A stretch of DNA of 64,000 bases. Source: Sphingobium sp. SYK-6 (GTDB taxonomy: Bacteria > Pseudomonadota > Alphaproteobacteria > Sphingomonadales > Sphingomonadaceae). Both the position numbers and the translations under genes were made by a program. The stretch is from positions 1,426,001 to 1,490,000 of the forward strand of contig NC_015976.1 in assembly GCF_000283515.1 (NCBI RefSeq). Reading direction: 5' to 3'. The notes under the pieces were generated by a model that was not told where the DNA came from, did no database searches, and saw only the letters and a list, made by a program, of their open reading frames with translations. This document shows positions 8,293 to 15,989 of this stretch, piece by piece (within the stretch, counting starts at the first letter, position 1; each line of letters opens with the position of its first letter).

Positions 8293-9660
8293 TCAGCGGG
8301 TCAGTGGCAGGATCAGTTCGGCGCGCAGCCCGCCTTCCGGACGGTTCGTCAGGTTCAGGCGACCTCCTTCGGCGGACGCGACCGCGCGGACGATCGCGAG
8401 GCCAAGACCAGTGCCTCCGGTGTCCCGGCTGCGCGATTCCTCCATGCGCGTGAAGGGCTGCAGCATTTCCTGGATCCGCTCCTCGGGGATGCCCGGTCCT
8501 TCGTCCGTGACGGCGAGAACGGCCCGGCCGCGCTCGACATGGACAGAAACATGCGCTCGCGCGCCATATTTGACGGCATTCTCGATCAGGTTGGTCAGGG
8601 CGCGGCGGATCGCGCGCGGATGGACCGTGGCGACGGCGCGCGACATCTCCCCGCGCGTGACAGGCGCGCCGGTATCCTCGAAATCATCAAGCGCGGCATC
8701 CGCCAGCGCCGCCAGATCGACGCGCTGAGGCGGCTCCCGATCCCGGCCGACCCGTGCCAGCGACAGGATGTCGTCCAGCATCTTCTGCATTTCCTCGATG
8801 GTCGCGATCATGCGGTCGCGGTCCGGCCCCTCGGCGGCGGTCTCCACCCGCACGCGCAGGGCGGTGAGGGGCGTGCGCAGATCATGGCCGATCGCGCCCA
8901 GCATGTGATCCTTCTCCTCCAGCATGGAGCGGATGCGATCCTGCATCGCGTTGAAGGACGCCGCGAGGCCACGGACATCGTCCGGTCCGATTTCCGGGAC
9001 CGGCGGCGCTCCTTCCGGCGTGCCCACGCGCGCCGTCGCCGAGGTGAGCGCCCGCAGCGGGGCGGCTAGCCGGCGCGTGAACCACACCAGCGGAATGAGG
9101 ACGATGCCGTAGACGAAGAGGGTCTGCACGACGATCCGCTGAAGAATCGGCTGATCGATGGGCGCCGCGCGCGTGAAGACGGTGACCCAGCGATTGGGCT
9201 GGAGCTGGACGCTGAGCTGCACCTGCAGCCGGGCACGGCCGCCGCGCCGGTCTCCCGGCAGGATCTCGGCGAGGCGATTGCGCCGCCGCGGTTCATCGAT
9301 GGCGGCGCGCACTTCCAGCGGCGCGAGGCCGGCGGAGCGGAACAGTTCGGAGGCGCGCTGCGCGACTTCAGGGGCATCCTCCCCCCGGCGCGGCGGCGGC
9401 TGGGCGCTGAGCAGCAGGCCGCGCGCGGCGCGAATGCGCTGCCAGGGCTCGGTCCGCTCGCTCGAATCCAGCGCTTCCAGAATGCGGATGACGCCGGGGG
9501 CCGCAGCAACCGTGATCCACTGATTGCGCTGCGTCGCATAATAAATGAGGAAACCGATGAGCTGCACCATGAACAGCGACGCGGCGACCACCAGGATCGT
9601 CTGGCCCGCGAGCGTGCGTGGTCGAAACCAGCCCAGGGAAAGGCGCTGCCTCCAGCTCAT
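8293..9660 (-). CDS. EnvZ/RstB-like sensor histidine kinase
   Basis: A 455-residue membrane kinase. The order is: TM1 (about residues 18-40), a periplasmic region of about 130 residues, TM2, HAMP, then the H-box AIGHDLRTPLTALRV, the N-box NLIENAVKYG, and the ATP-binding VTDEGPGIPEE and GGTGLGLAIV. The start at 9660 is preferred because its ATG overlaps the TGA of the upstream response regulator; an in-frame start 14 codons earlier would lie inside that gene. It autophosphorylates on His and passes phosphate to the adjacent regulator. The stimulus is unknown. Confidence 0.9.
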   Translation of the reverse strand: MSWRQRLSLGWFRPRTLAGQTILVVAASLFMVQLIGFLIYYATQRNQWITVAAAPGVIRILEALDSSERTEPWQRIRAARGLLLSAQPPPRRGEDAPEVAQRASELFRSAGLAPLEVRAAIDEPRRRNRLAEILPGDRRGGRARLQVQLSVQLQPNRWVTVFTRAAPIDQPILQRIVVQTLFVYGIVLIPLVWFTRRLAAPLRALTSATARVGTPEGAPPVPEIGPDDVRGLAASFNAMQDRIRSMLEEKDHMLGAIGHDLRTPLTALRVRVETAAEGPDRDRMIATIEEMQKMLDDILSLARVGRDREPPQRVDLAALADAALDDFEDTGAPVTRGEMSRAVATVHPRAIRRALTNLIENAVKYGARAHVSVHVERGRAVLAVTDEGPGIPEERIQEMLQPFTRMEESRSRDTGGTGLGLAIVRAVASAEGGRLNLTNRPEGGLRAELILPLTR

Positions 9661-10382
9661 TCGCGGATCACGTCCGCGCTGAACATATATCCGCCGCCCC
9701 ACACCGTCTTGATGAGCACGGGAGAGCGGGCGTCATCCTCCAGCTTCCGGCGCAGGCGGCTGATCTGGTTGTCGATCGAACGATCGAAGGCATGGGCTTC
9801 GCGGCCCTGTGTGAGATCGAGGAGCTGGTCGCGGCTCAGCACTTGCCGGGGATGCGTGACGAAGGCGTGCAGCAACCGGAAATCGGCGGTGCTGAGCGGA
9901 ATGACGACCTCGTCCGGCCCGGTCAGCGTCCAGTCGTCCGCGCGCAGGGTCCAGCCCTCGAAGCGATAGAGCGCGGCGCTGTTCTGGCTCTCCCGCGCGC
10001 TGGCGCCAGTGCCGGCCGCGCGGCGCAGGATCGTCTTGATGCGGGCCACCAGTTCACGGGGCGAGAAGGGCTTGAGCACATAGTCGTCCGCACCCATTTC
10101 CAGCCCGACGATGCGATCCGTCTCCTCGGTTCGCGCGGTCAGCAGGATGACCGGCAATTCGCCCTGCTCGCGGATGGACCGGCACAGGCTGAGGCCATCC
10201 TCGCCCGGCATCATGATGTCCAGCACGACAAGCTCGATGGCGCTGCTCGCGAGGATCCGGCGCGCCTCGGCGGCGTTCGGTGCTTCGGAAACGCGAAAGC
10301 CCGCGCGCTGGAGATAGGCGCCCAGCGGTTCGCGAATGGCGGTTTCGTCATCGACGAGAAGGAGATGGGGGCGGGGAGACAT
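9657..10382 (-). CDS. OmpR-family response regulator
   Basis: A 241-residue two-domain regulator. The receiver domain starts LLLVDDETAIREPLGAYL, with phosphoacceptor Asp in VVLDIMMPGEDGLSL and the conserved Lys in DDYVLKPFS. The C-terminal winged helix ends with LIKTVWGGGYMFSADV, the OmpR wing. ATG 10382 gives the correct receiver N-terminus; upstream in-frame sequence has no homology features. It overlaps the kinase by ATGA. The gap to the upstream EF-hand gene contains a strong hairpin, so co-transcription with it is uncertain. Confidence 0.92.
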   Translation of the reverse strand: MSPRPHLLLVDDETAIREPLGAYLQRAGFRVSEAPNAAEARRILASSAIELVVLDIMMPGEDGLSLCRSIREQGELPVILLTARTEETDRIVGLEMGADDYVLKPFSPRELVARIKTILRRAAGTGASARESQNSAALYRFEGWTLRADDWTLTGPDEVVIPLSTADFRLLHAFVTHPRQVLSRDQLLDLTQGREAHAFDRSIDNQISRLRRKLEDDARSPVLIKTVWGGGYMFSADVIRE

Positions 10383-10474
10383 GACGGACGGTCCTGCGCA
10401 ATGGATCGATCGGCTTGTGCCGCGATTGCGGAGCGGCGTCCATCCCGCAACGCGCGGCGGGAACAACGGAGGAC

Positions 10475-10501
10475 GGCGGGGAAGCCGAAGGCCTCCCCGC
10501 C
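10475..10501. other. Strong intergenic hairpin between EF-hand gene and response regulator
   Basis: Twelve-base arms (GGCGGGGAAGCC at 10475 and GGCCTCCCCGCC ending 10501) flank a three-base loop. On the minus strand the one mismatch becomes a G-U pair, so the stem is complete there. No T-tract follows, so it may be an RNA-processing or pause structure rather than a simple terminator. Confidence 0.45.
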
Positions 10502-10556
10502 GTGAGTGCGGCCGGTCCGACGAAAAAGTGGGACTTCGCCGGGCCGGTCGCGCGCC

Positions 10557-11135
10557 TCATTGTCCCGGGGGCGGGGACATGGGCTTCCGGGCCGCCGCGG
10601 GGCGGTCGCGCATTGCCTCGCGGGCGGCCTTGTGCTCGGCAGGAGAAATCTTGCCGTCGCGATCCGTGTCGACGCGGTCGAACATGCCGAGCCCCAGTTC
10701 CACGAACTGGCTCCGGGTGAGCGGCTTGTCCTTATAGGCGGCGAGCTGGTGGTGCATGGGCATGCCGGACATCGCGCCCGGATGGCGGCGCATCTTTCCG
10801 GCCTCGCCGGGGCCCTTGCGGTGCTGGCCCTTGGCAGCGGCGAATTCGTCCTTGCTGATGCTGCCATTCTTGTCCGCATCGAGGCGAGCGAACATGTGCG
10901 CCCGCATCGTCTCGCGCATCTGGGTGCGGCCGGCCTTGCGTTCCTCCGGCGTCACGGTGCCGTCCTTGTTGAGATCGAGCGCGTCGAAATGCTTTTCGAG
11001 CCGCGCCTGGACCTGACTGCGATCCATAGGCGCGGGGCGGGCGCCGGCACGATCGCCGGGCGGCTGGGCATTGGCGGCCGCGCCGAGCGAAAGCAGGCCG
11101 GCGCCGATGAGAAGAAGAGTGGGGCGAAGGGACAT
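10557..11135 (-). CDS. Exported EF-hand calcium-binding protein
   Basis: A 192-residue protein with a signal peptide (residues 1-23, cleavage after ANA) and three canonical EF-hand loops: DLNKDGTVTPEE (about 54-65), DADKNGSISKDE (about 86-97) and DTDRDGKISPAE (about 155-166). Each has acidic residues at loop positions 1, 3, 5 and 12, so calcium binding in the periplasm is expected. The spacer between loops two and three is rich in Met and His (HRKGPGEAGKMRRHPGAMSG), which could bind other metals. It lies upstream of the two-component genes on the same strand. No enzyme domain is visible. Confidence 0.85.
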   Translation of the reverse strand: MSLRPTLLLIGAGLLSLGAAANAQPPGDRAGARPAPMDRSQVQARLEKHFDALDLNKDGTVTPEERKAGRTQMRETMRAHMFARLDADKNGSISKDEFAAAKGQHRKGPGEAGKMRRHPGAMSGMPMHHQLAAYKDKPLTRSQFVELGLGMFDRVDTDRDGKISPAEHKAAREAMRDRPAAARKPMSPPPGQ

Positions 11136-11353
11136 GACGGTTTTCCTGACTTGGTGGCGCCGTGGGAGCGAGCGCCTTCCCCTGCCTTATAGGTGGAGGA
11201 TGTCAGGAGATTTTGTCGCAATCGCGCGACTTTGTATCAAATTGTCGGTTGGCCTTAGCTATGTGTCCGCTCCTCGGGCGTGCGGTGTGAATGGCCATGA
11301 TGCGAAGGGCATTGACCCGAAGCGCCGCGCTGTGGCAAGCGGCCGCTCTCGGC

Positions 11354-11427
11354 GCGGGTATAGCTCAATGGTAGAGCACTAGCCTTCCAAGCTTGTGATG
11401 CGGGTTCGATCCCCGCTACCCGCTCCA
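11354..11427 (+). tRNA. tRNA-Gly (TCC anticodon)
   Basis: A 74-nt cloverleaf including encoded CCA. The acceptor arm GCGGGTA (11354-11360) pairs with TACCCGC (11417-11423). The D-arm is GCTCAATGGTAGAGC. The anticodon stem CTAGC/GCTTG holds loop CTTCCAA with TCC at 11386-11388. The T-arm contains GGTTCGATCC. The discriminator is T and is followed by CCA. Confidence 0.97.
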
Positions 11428-11500
11428 GCCTTCCGACATCGCCGCGCGCCCCATTTCGTCGCATTGCCAAGATGGCGCATTTGCCATAGCTCTGCGGCGC

Positions 11501-13531
11501 ATGAGATCCATTCGCTTGCTGGCGTCCAGCCTCGCCGTCGCTTCCGTGCTCGCCTCCTCCGCCGCGCTTGCGGAGACCGAGAGCTTTTCCGTGATCTATG
11601 GCCAGAAACCCGTCGGGCACATGACGGCCGATGTAGAGAACGGCAAGACGAGCATCGTGTTCGACTACAAGAACAATGGTCGCGGCCCGACCATCGCCGA
11701 AACGCTGGCGACCGATGCCAGCGGTCTTCCGACGAGCTGGACAGTGACCGGCAGCACCACCTTCGGCAGCAAGGTCGATGAGCGCTTCTCGATCCGGGGC
11801 CGCAAGGCGACGTGGACGGACTCGACCGGCTCGGGCAGCGCGACCGTCAGCCAGCCCAGCCTGTACGTCCCGCAGAGCGGCAGCCCGTGGTCTCTTTGGG
11901 TGCAGGCCAGCCAGCTTCTCAGGGACGCGGACAATGCCATGCCGGCGCTGCCGGGCGGCACGCTGCGCCTCGCCAAGGGAGAGGCGTTCCAGGTCAAGGG
12001 GGAGGGCGGTGATCTGCAGGTCACTACGCTCACCATCTCCGGTGTCGATCTCAATCCCAGCTATCTCGCGGTCGATCCGGCGGGAAAGCTGTTCGCTTTC
12101 ATGACTCCCGAGTTCGTGGTCGTCCGGAAAGGCTATGAAGGGGAGGAAGCGCGGCTGCGCGGTATTGCCGAACGGCTTTCGACCCAGCGTTATGTCGACA
12201 TGCAGACGCGTTTTGGCCATCGCTATGGCAAGCCCGTGCGCATCACCAATGTGCGCCTGTTCGATCCCGCGGCGATGGCGCTGACGGCGCCCGTCTCGGT
12301 CGTCGTGTCCGGCGAGCGGATCTCCGCCGTGGAGCCGCTCGACAGCCCCGCCACGCCCGGCGAAGTCCGGATCGACGGCGGCGGCGGCACGCTCATTCCC
12401 GGCCTGACCGACATGCACGGCCATCTCGACCAGGACAGCGCGATGCTGAACATCCTGGCGGGCATCACGACCGTGCGCGACATGGGCAACGACAATGCGG
12501 TGCTGGACCAGCTCGTCGACCGCATGGACCGGGGCGAGATCGCCGGGCCGCGCGTGGTGCGCAGCGGCTTCATCGAAGGCAAGAGCCAGTTCAATGCCAA
12601 TAACGGCATTCTCGTCGGTAATCAGGCCGAGGCGCTGGACGCGGTGCGCTGGTATGCCGCGCGCGATTTCTGGCAGATCAAGGTCTACAACAGCATGAAC
12701 CCGGCCTGGGTGCCGGCGATGGTCGAGGAAGCGCACCGGCTGGGGCTGCGCGTCACGGGCCATGTGCCCGCCTTCACCAATGCGGATGCGATGATCGCCG
12801 CCGGCTATGACGAGCTGACCCATATCAACCAGGTCATCCTCGGCTGGGTGCTGGCGCCCGACGAGGACCCGCGCACCTTGCTGCGCATCACAGCGCTCAA
12901 GCGGCTGCCCGGCCTCGACCTTGGCAGTGCGCCCGTGCGGAAGACGCTGGACAGCATGGCCGCGAAGAAGATCGCGCTGGACCCGACGCTGGTGATCCAC
13001 GAGCAGGCTCTGCTCGGCCGCGACGGGACGGCGACGCCCAATATGGCGGATGTCTACGACTACATGCCGGTGAGCGTGCAGCGGAGCCTGAAGCAGCAGA
13101 TGCTCGACACCTCGGCGGCCGGTGATGACGCGGCTTACCGGGCCGCGTTCGACCAGATCGTCGCAACGATCAGGGCCATGCACGAGCGCGGGATATTCAT
13201 CGTGCCCGGCACCGATCTGGGCGGGGCGTTCAACCTGCATCGCGAGCTGGAGCTCTACCAGAAGATCGGCATGACGCCCGCGCAGATCCTCAAGCGGGCC
13301 ACGCTGGACGTGCAGGCCTATATTGGGCAGGACCAGTCGACGGGCTCGATCGCCAAAGGCAAGCTCGCCGACTTCTTCCTCATCCCGGGCGATCCCCTGC
13401 AGGACCTGAAGGCGACCAAGCGCATAGCCATGGTGATGAAGGGCGGCGTCGCTTATTTCCCGGCGGAAGCCTATCCGGAGTTCGGCATCAAGCCGCTGGC
13501 GCAGGCGCCCGAGGTGACCGGCGCGGAGTGA
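11501..13531 (+). CDS. Secreted metal-dependent amidohydrolase
   Basis: A 676-residue protein with a signal peptide (MRSIRLLASSLAVASVLAS, cleavage near ALA|E). Residues about 25-240 form an N-terminal domain without obvious relatives. Residues about 245 onward are an amidohydrolase-superfamily TIM barrel: LIPGLTDMHGHLDQ with the HxH metal pair, GITTVRDMGN, a later His in RVTGHVPAF and ELTHINQ, and Asp in VPGTDLGG. The C-terminal IAKGKLADFFLIPGDPL closes the fold. Homologues are often annotated as imidazolonepropionase-like or dipeptidase-like enzymes; the substrate cannot be read from sequence. It probably acts in the periplasm. Confidence 0.88.
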   Translation: MRSIRLLASSLAVASVLASSAALAETESFSVIYGQKPVGHMTADVENGKTSIVFDYKNNGRGPTIAETLATDASGLPTSWTVTGSTTFGSKVDERFSIRGRKATWTDSTGSGSATVSQPSLYVPQSGSPWSLWVQASQLLRDADNAMPALPGGTLRLAKGEAFQVKGEGGDLQVTTLTISGVDLNPSYLAVDPAGKLFAFMTPEFVVVRKGYEGEEARLRGIAERLSTQRYVDMQTRFGHRYGKPVRITNVRLFDPAAMALTAPVSVVVSGERISAVEPLDSPATPGEVRIDGGGGTLIPGLTDMHGHLDQDSAMLNILAGITTVRDMGNDNAVLDQLVDRMDRGEIAGPRVVRSGFIEGKSQFNANNGILVGNQAEALDAVRWYAARDFWQIKVYNSMNPAWVPAMVEEAHRLGLRVTGHVPAFTNADAMIAAGYDELTHINQVILGWVLAPDEDPRTLLRITALKRLPGLDLGSAPVRKTLDSMAAKKIALDPTLVIHEQALLGRDGTATPNMADVYDYMPVSVQRSLKQQMLDTSAAGDDAAYRAAFDQIVATIRAMHERGIFIVPGTDLGGAFNLHRELELYQKIGMTPAQILKRATLDVQAYIGQDQSTGSIAKGKLADFFLIPGDPLQDLKATKRIAMVMKGGVAYFPAEAYPEFGIKPLAQAPEVTGAE

Positions 13532-13689
13532 GGAGAGGGCGGGGCAGCGCGGCCTCGCCCCGAAATTGCACTCGCCGCCGCCATCGTCTATCAGGTCGGC
13601 CCACAGCCCCCGGCGTTCGCTGATCCTTGCCGATTCGCGTCGCCGGGGTCTTGGTTTTTCGTTCACCGCTTGCGAGTAGGCACCCCATC

Positions 13690-14469
13690 ATGTCCCGTCG
13701 CCGCCAAATCTACGAGGGCAAGGCGAAGATCCTTTATGAAGGACCCGAACCCGGCACGCTGATCCAGTATTTCAAGGATGATGCAACGGCCTTCAATGCC
13801 CAGAAGAAGGGCACGATCTCGGGCAAGGGCGTGCTCAACAACCGGATTTCCGAGCATATCTTCACGCTGCTCGCCAATATCGGCGTGCCGACGCATTTCA
13901 TTAAGCGGCTCAACATGCGCGAGCAGCTCATCCGCCAGGTCGAGATCGTGCCGATCGAAGTGGTGGTGCGCAATGTGGCGGCGGGCTCGCTCTCGACGCG
14001 CCTGGGCATCGAGGAAGGCGCGCAGCTGCCCCGCACGCTGATCGAATATTACTACAAGGACGATGCCCTCGGCGATCCCATGATCACCGAAGAGCATATC
14101 GCCTGCTTCGGCTGGGCGAGCCAGGAGGAAATGCACGATATCGCCGACATGGCGATCCGCGTGAACGACTTCATGAGCGGCCTGTTCGCCGGCATCGGCA
14201 TTCGCCTGATCGACTTCAAGCTGGAGTTCGGCCGCATCTGGGACGGGGACTTCTCGCGCATCATCCTGGCTGACGAGATCAGCCCGGACGGCTGCCGCCT
14301 GTGGGACATGACGACCAACGAGAAGCTCGACAAGGACCGGTTCCGTCGGGATCTCGGTGGCGAGGTGGAAGCCTATCAGGAAGTCGCGCGGCGCCTTGGC
14401 CTGCTGCCGGAGGGATCGGACACCGACGTGCTCGACCTTGACAGCCACCGCAAGAAGCGCGGCAAGTAA
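13690..14469 (+). CDS. purC: Phosphoribosylaminoimidazole-succinocarboxamide synthase
   Basis: A 259-residue enzyme that joins CAIR and aspartate with ATP to form SAICAR in purine synthesis. [17 protein letters not shown] is the N-terminal ATP-binding signature, and [18 protein letters not shown] and [10 protein letters not shown] are the family motifs. ATG 13690 matches the usual N-terminus; the frame extends 21 codons upstream without homology. Length is normal. No other pur gene is in view; the downstream gene is on the opposite strand. Confidence 0.97.
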   Translation: MSRRRQIYEGKAKILYEGPEPGTLIQYFKDDATAFNAQKKGTISGKGVLNNRISEHIFTLLANIGVPTHFIKRLNMREQLIRQVEIVPIEVVVRNVAAGSLSTRLGIEEGAQLPRTLIEYYYKDDALGDPMITEEHIACFGWASQEEMHDIADMAIRVNDFMSGLFAGIGIRLIDFKLEFGRIWDGDFSRIILADEISPDGCRLWDMTTNEKLDKDRFRRDLGGEVEAYQEVARRLGLLPEGSDTDVLDLDSHRKKRGK

Positions 14470-14539
14470 AAGCAACGGGGAGGGATGCGGTCGGGTGGCG
14501 ATCGCATCCGATCCTCCGCCGAGACGCCCTGAAGGCGCC

Positions 14540-15298
14540 TTACATCATCCCTGCCATTATCCAGAGCGCCATGGCGCTCATCAATATATCCTCCATCAGC
14601 GAGACGAAGCCCAACGGCACATTGCTGCCGCCGCCCACGCAGGCGCATTTGAGGCTGCGCTTCTCGATATAGACGGCCTTGAAGACCGAGACGGTGCCGA
14701 TGCCGCCGATCAGCAGGGCGATGGGCGCAGCGAGCCAGGGCAGGGCGCCCGCCAGCATCAGCACGCCCGCGCCGAGCTGCGCGAAGGGATAGAGATAGGC
14801 GTAAGGCACCCAGCGCCGCGCGAGCAGGTCATAGCCCAGGAACATGGTCGCGAACCGGTCGACATCCTGCAGCTTGAGCATGGCGAGCAGGATCATCGCG
14901 GTGGAAATGAAGCGCTCCACTGTCGCGATCGACAACCAGGGCGTCGCTGTCAGCCAGTCGATGACGAGCGCGATCAGCGCCGCGACGGCGAACAGGGCGA
15001 GGACGGGGACGTAGCTGGTCGCCTGCGGATCATGGACCTTGAGCCCGAGATGGCGGCGCAGGTCGTCATGCCCGCCGATCCGATCGCCATCGATGAAGAT
15101 CTGGGGCGTCGTGCGCACGTCCTGCTCGGCCTTGAATGCATCGGTCTGCGCGCGGCTGGTGAGCCAGCGATCGTCCACCGAAAAGCCCTTGCTGCGCAGG
15201 AGATGCAACGCCTTGAGTCCATAAGGACAGATATGGCCGGGCATGACCATGCGATAGAGAATGGCCTCGCGGCCCACCGGTGCAGCAGAGACAGCCAT
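14540..15298 (-). CDS. Glutaredoxin-MauE/DoxX membrane fusion protein
   Basis: A 252-residue fusion. Residues about 12-85 are a glutaredoxin-like domain with GHICPYGLKAL (single active Cys24, CPYG instead of CPYC), the cis-Pro motif TTPQIFIDG and the terminal RIGGHDDL. Residues about 95-252 are a MauE/DoxX-type bundle of four membrane helices ending with a CAC motif (SLKCACVGGGSNVPLGFVSL). MauE proteins help disulfide formation in methylamine dehydrogenase; here the fusion suggests thiol-redox work at the membrane. ATG 15298 has an AAGGAAGG Shine-Dalgarno and lies downstream of the MerR-type promoter at 15333-15363; an upstream in-frame start would lie before the transcription start. Induction by the divergent MerR regulator is expected. 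Confidence 0.85.
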   Translation of the reverse strand: MAVSAAPVGREAILYRMVMPGHICPYGLKALHLLRSKGFSVDDRWLTSRAQTDAFKAEQDVRTTPQIFIDGDRIGGHDDLRRHLGLKVHDPQATSYVPVLALFAVAALIALVIDWLTATPWLSIATVERFISTAMILLAMLKLQDVDRFATMFLGYDLLARRWVPYAYLYPFAQLGAGVLMLAGALPWLAAPIALLIGGIGTVSVFKAVYIEKRSLKCACVGGGSNVPLGFVSLMEDILMSAMALWIMAGMM

Positions 15299-15332
15299 GC
15301 CGTCCTTCCTTGTTCTGATCGTGCTGCGTCCC

Positions 15333-15363
15333 ATATAGGGTCCGTACCATGGTACGGAGTCAA
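15333..15363 (-). promoter_or_regulatory. MerR-type promoter-operator with 19-bp spacer and mer-like dyad
   Basis: On the minus strand the -35 box is TTGACT (15363-15358) and the -10 box CTATAT (15338-15333), separated by exactly 19 bp. That overlong spacer is the hallmark of promoters untwisted by MerR-family activators. The spacer holds the perfect palindrome TCCGTACCATGGTACGGA (15341-15358). Its half-sites TCCGTAC and GTACGGA with a 4-bp gap match the classical mer operator. It drives the glutaredoxin-MauE gene. The right arm also supplies the GGAG Shine-Dalgarno of the divergent regulator. Confidence 0.85.
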
Positions 15364-15365
15364 GC

Positions 15366-15812
15366 ATGGCAGGCATGACGATATCGAAACTTGCGCAAGC
15401 GGGCGGCGTTGGCGTCGAGACGGTGCGTTATTATCAGCGCCGCGGGCTCCTGGCGCTGCCTGAGCGGGGCGGGGGGCGCGCGCTATCCGGGGGCGTGCGG
15501 CGTTATGATGACGAGGATGTGCGCCGCCTGCGCTTCATCCGCTCGGCCCAGTTGGCTGGCTTCACTCTGGATGCGATCGGAGAGCTGCTCTCGCTGGACG
15601 CGGGGGAAGACCGGGTACGCGCGCGCCAGCTCGCCGCCGAGAGGTTGACGGCGCTGGATGCCAAAATCGCCGAGCTTCAGCGTGCCCGGGCGGTGTTGCA
15701 AAAACTCGCGCTGGAATGCGAATCCTCGGGGATGGGGCCATGCCCGATCCTCTCTTCGTTCGATGACGCCGCCGAGTCGCGCCCGCAAACGGGTGGGGTG
15801 ACTGCGCTATAG
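15366..15812 (+). CDS. MerR-family metal/thiol-responsive regulator
   Basis: A 148-residue activator. Residues 4-70 are the winged helix (TISKLAQAGGVGVETVRYYQ, then RRYDDEDVRRLRFI), close to mercury MerR except for a Gly-rich insertion near residue 35. A dimerisation helix follows. The C-terminal loop has Cys118 and Cys126 in LECESSGMGPCPIL, a CX7C motif as in CueR. The first Hg-binding cysteine of MerR (in GTHC) is replaced here (GEDR). The inducer is therefore probably a soft metal such as Cu(I), Ag(I) or Hg(II), or a thiol stress. GGAG at 15356-15359 supports the start at 15366. Confidence 0.9.
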   Translation: MAGMTISKLAQAGGVGVETVRYYQRRGLLALPERGGGRALSGGVRRYDDEDVRRLRFIRSAQLAGFTLDAIGELLSLDAGEDRVRARQLAAERLTALDAKIAELQRARAVLQKLALECESSGMGPCPILSSFDDAAESRPQTGGVTAL

Positions 15813-15853
15813 ATTGAAAATATTCACGATAGAATTCGCGTGAATGTTTCAAT
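15813..15853. repeat. AT-rich imperfect palindrome after the MerR gene
   Basis: Directly after the regulator's stop, ATTGAAA (15813-15819) and ATTCACG (15822-15828) pair with CGTGAAT (15839-15845) and TTTCAAT (15847-15853), leaving one or two unpaired bases per side. The sequence is much richer in A+T than its surroundings. It could end the merR transcript or bind a regulator; there is no T-tract. Confidence 0.5.
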
Positions 15854-15957
15854 GTGATCCAGAAGCAGGCGATTATCAGGGGATAAATATCGTTAAATGG
15901 TTAATATTAATCGCAATATAGTTAACTGTATTTGTCCTTTCTCTCATGTTTGAGAAG

Positions 15958-15984
15958 CTTTCCTCCGGTTAAGTGGGAGGAAAG
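15958..15984 (+). promoter_or_regulatory. Hairpin burying the Shine-Dalgarno of the PEP-CTERM gene
   Basis: CTTTCCTCC (15958-15966) and GGAGGAAAG (15976-15984) are perfect nine-base complements around a nine-base loop. The right arm holds the GGAGG ribosome-binding site six bases from the ATG at 15990. In mRNA the fold would block translation until opened by heat, a ligand, a protein or an sRNA. Confidence 0.6.
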
Positions 15985-15989
15985 TTGTC

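Noticed and set aside
11255-13666. An 803-codon open frame antisense to the amidohydrolase
   Set aside because: It mirrors the third-base G+C bias of the real gene, lacks any domain or signal, and runs through tRNA-Gly at one end. The plus-strand frame has a signal peptide and amidohydrolase motifs.
14484-14510. Terminator between purC and the glutaredoxin-MauE gene
   Set aside because: GGATGCG/CGCATCC can pair over a 13-base loop, but no T-tract follows on either strand.
14540-15812. A mercury-resistance (mer) operon
   Set aside because: The operator looks like mer, but merA, merT and merP are missing and the regulator lacks one Hg-binding cysteine, so I call it a MerR-type switch of unknown inducer.
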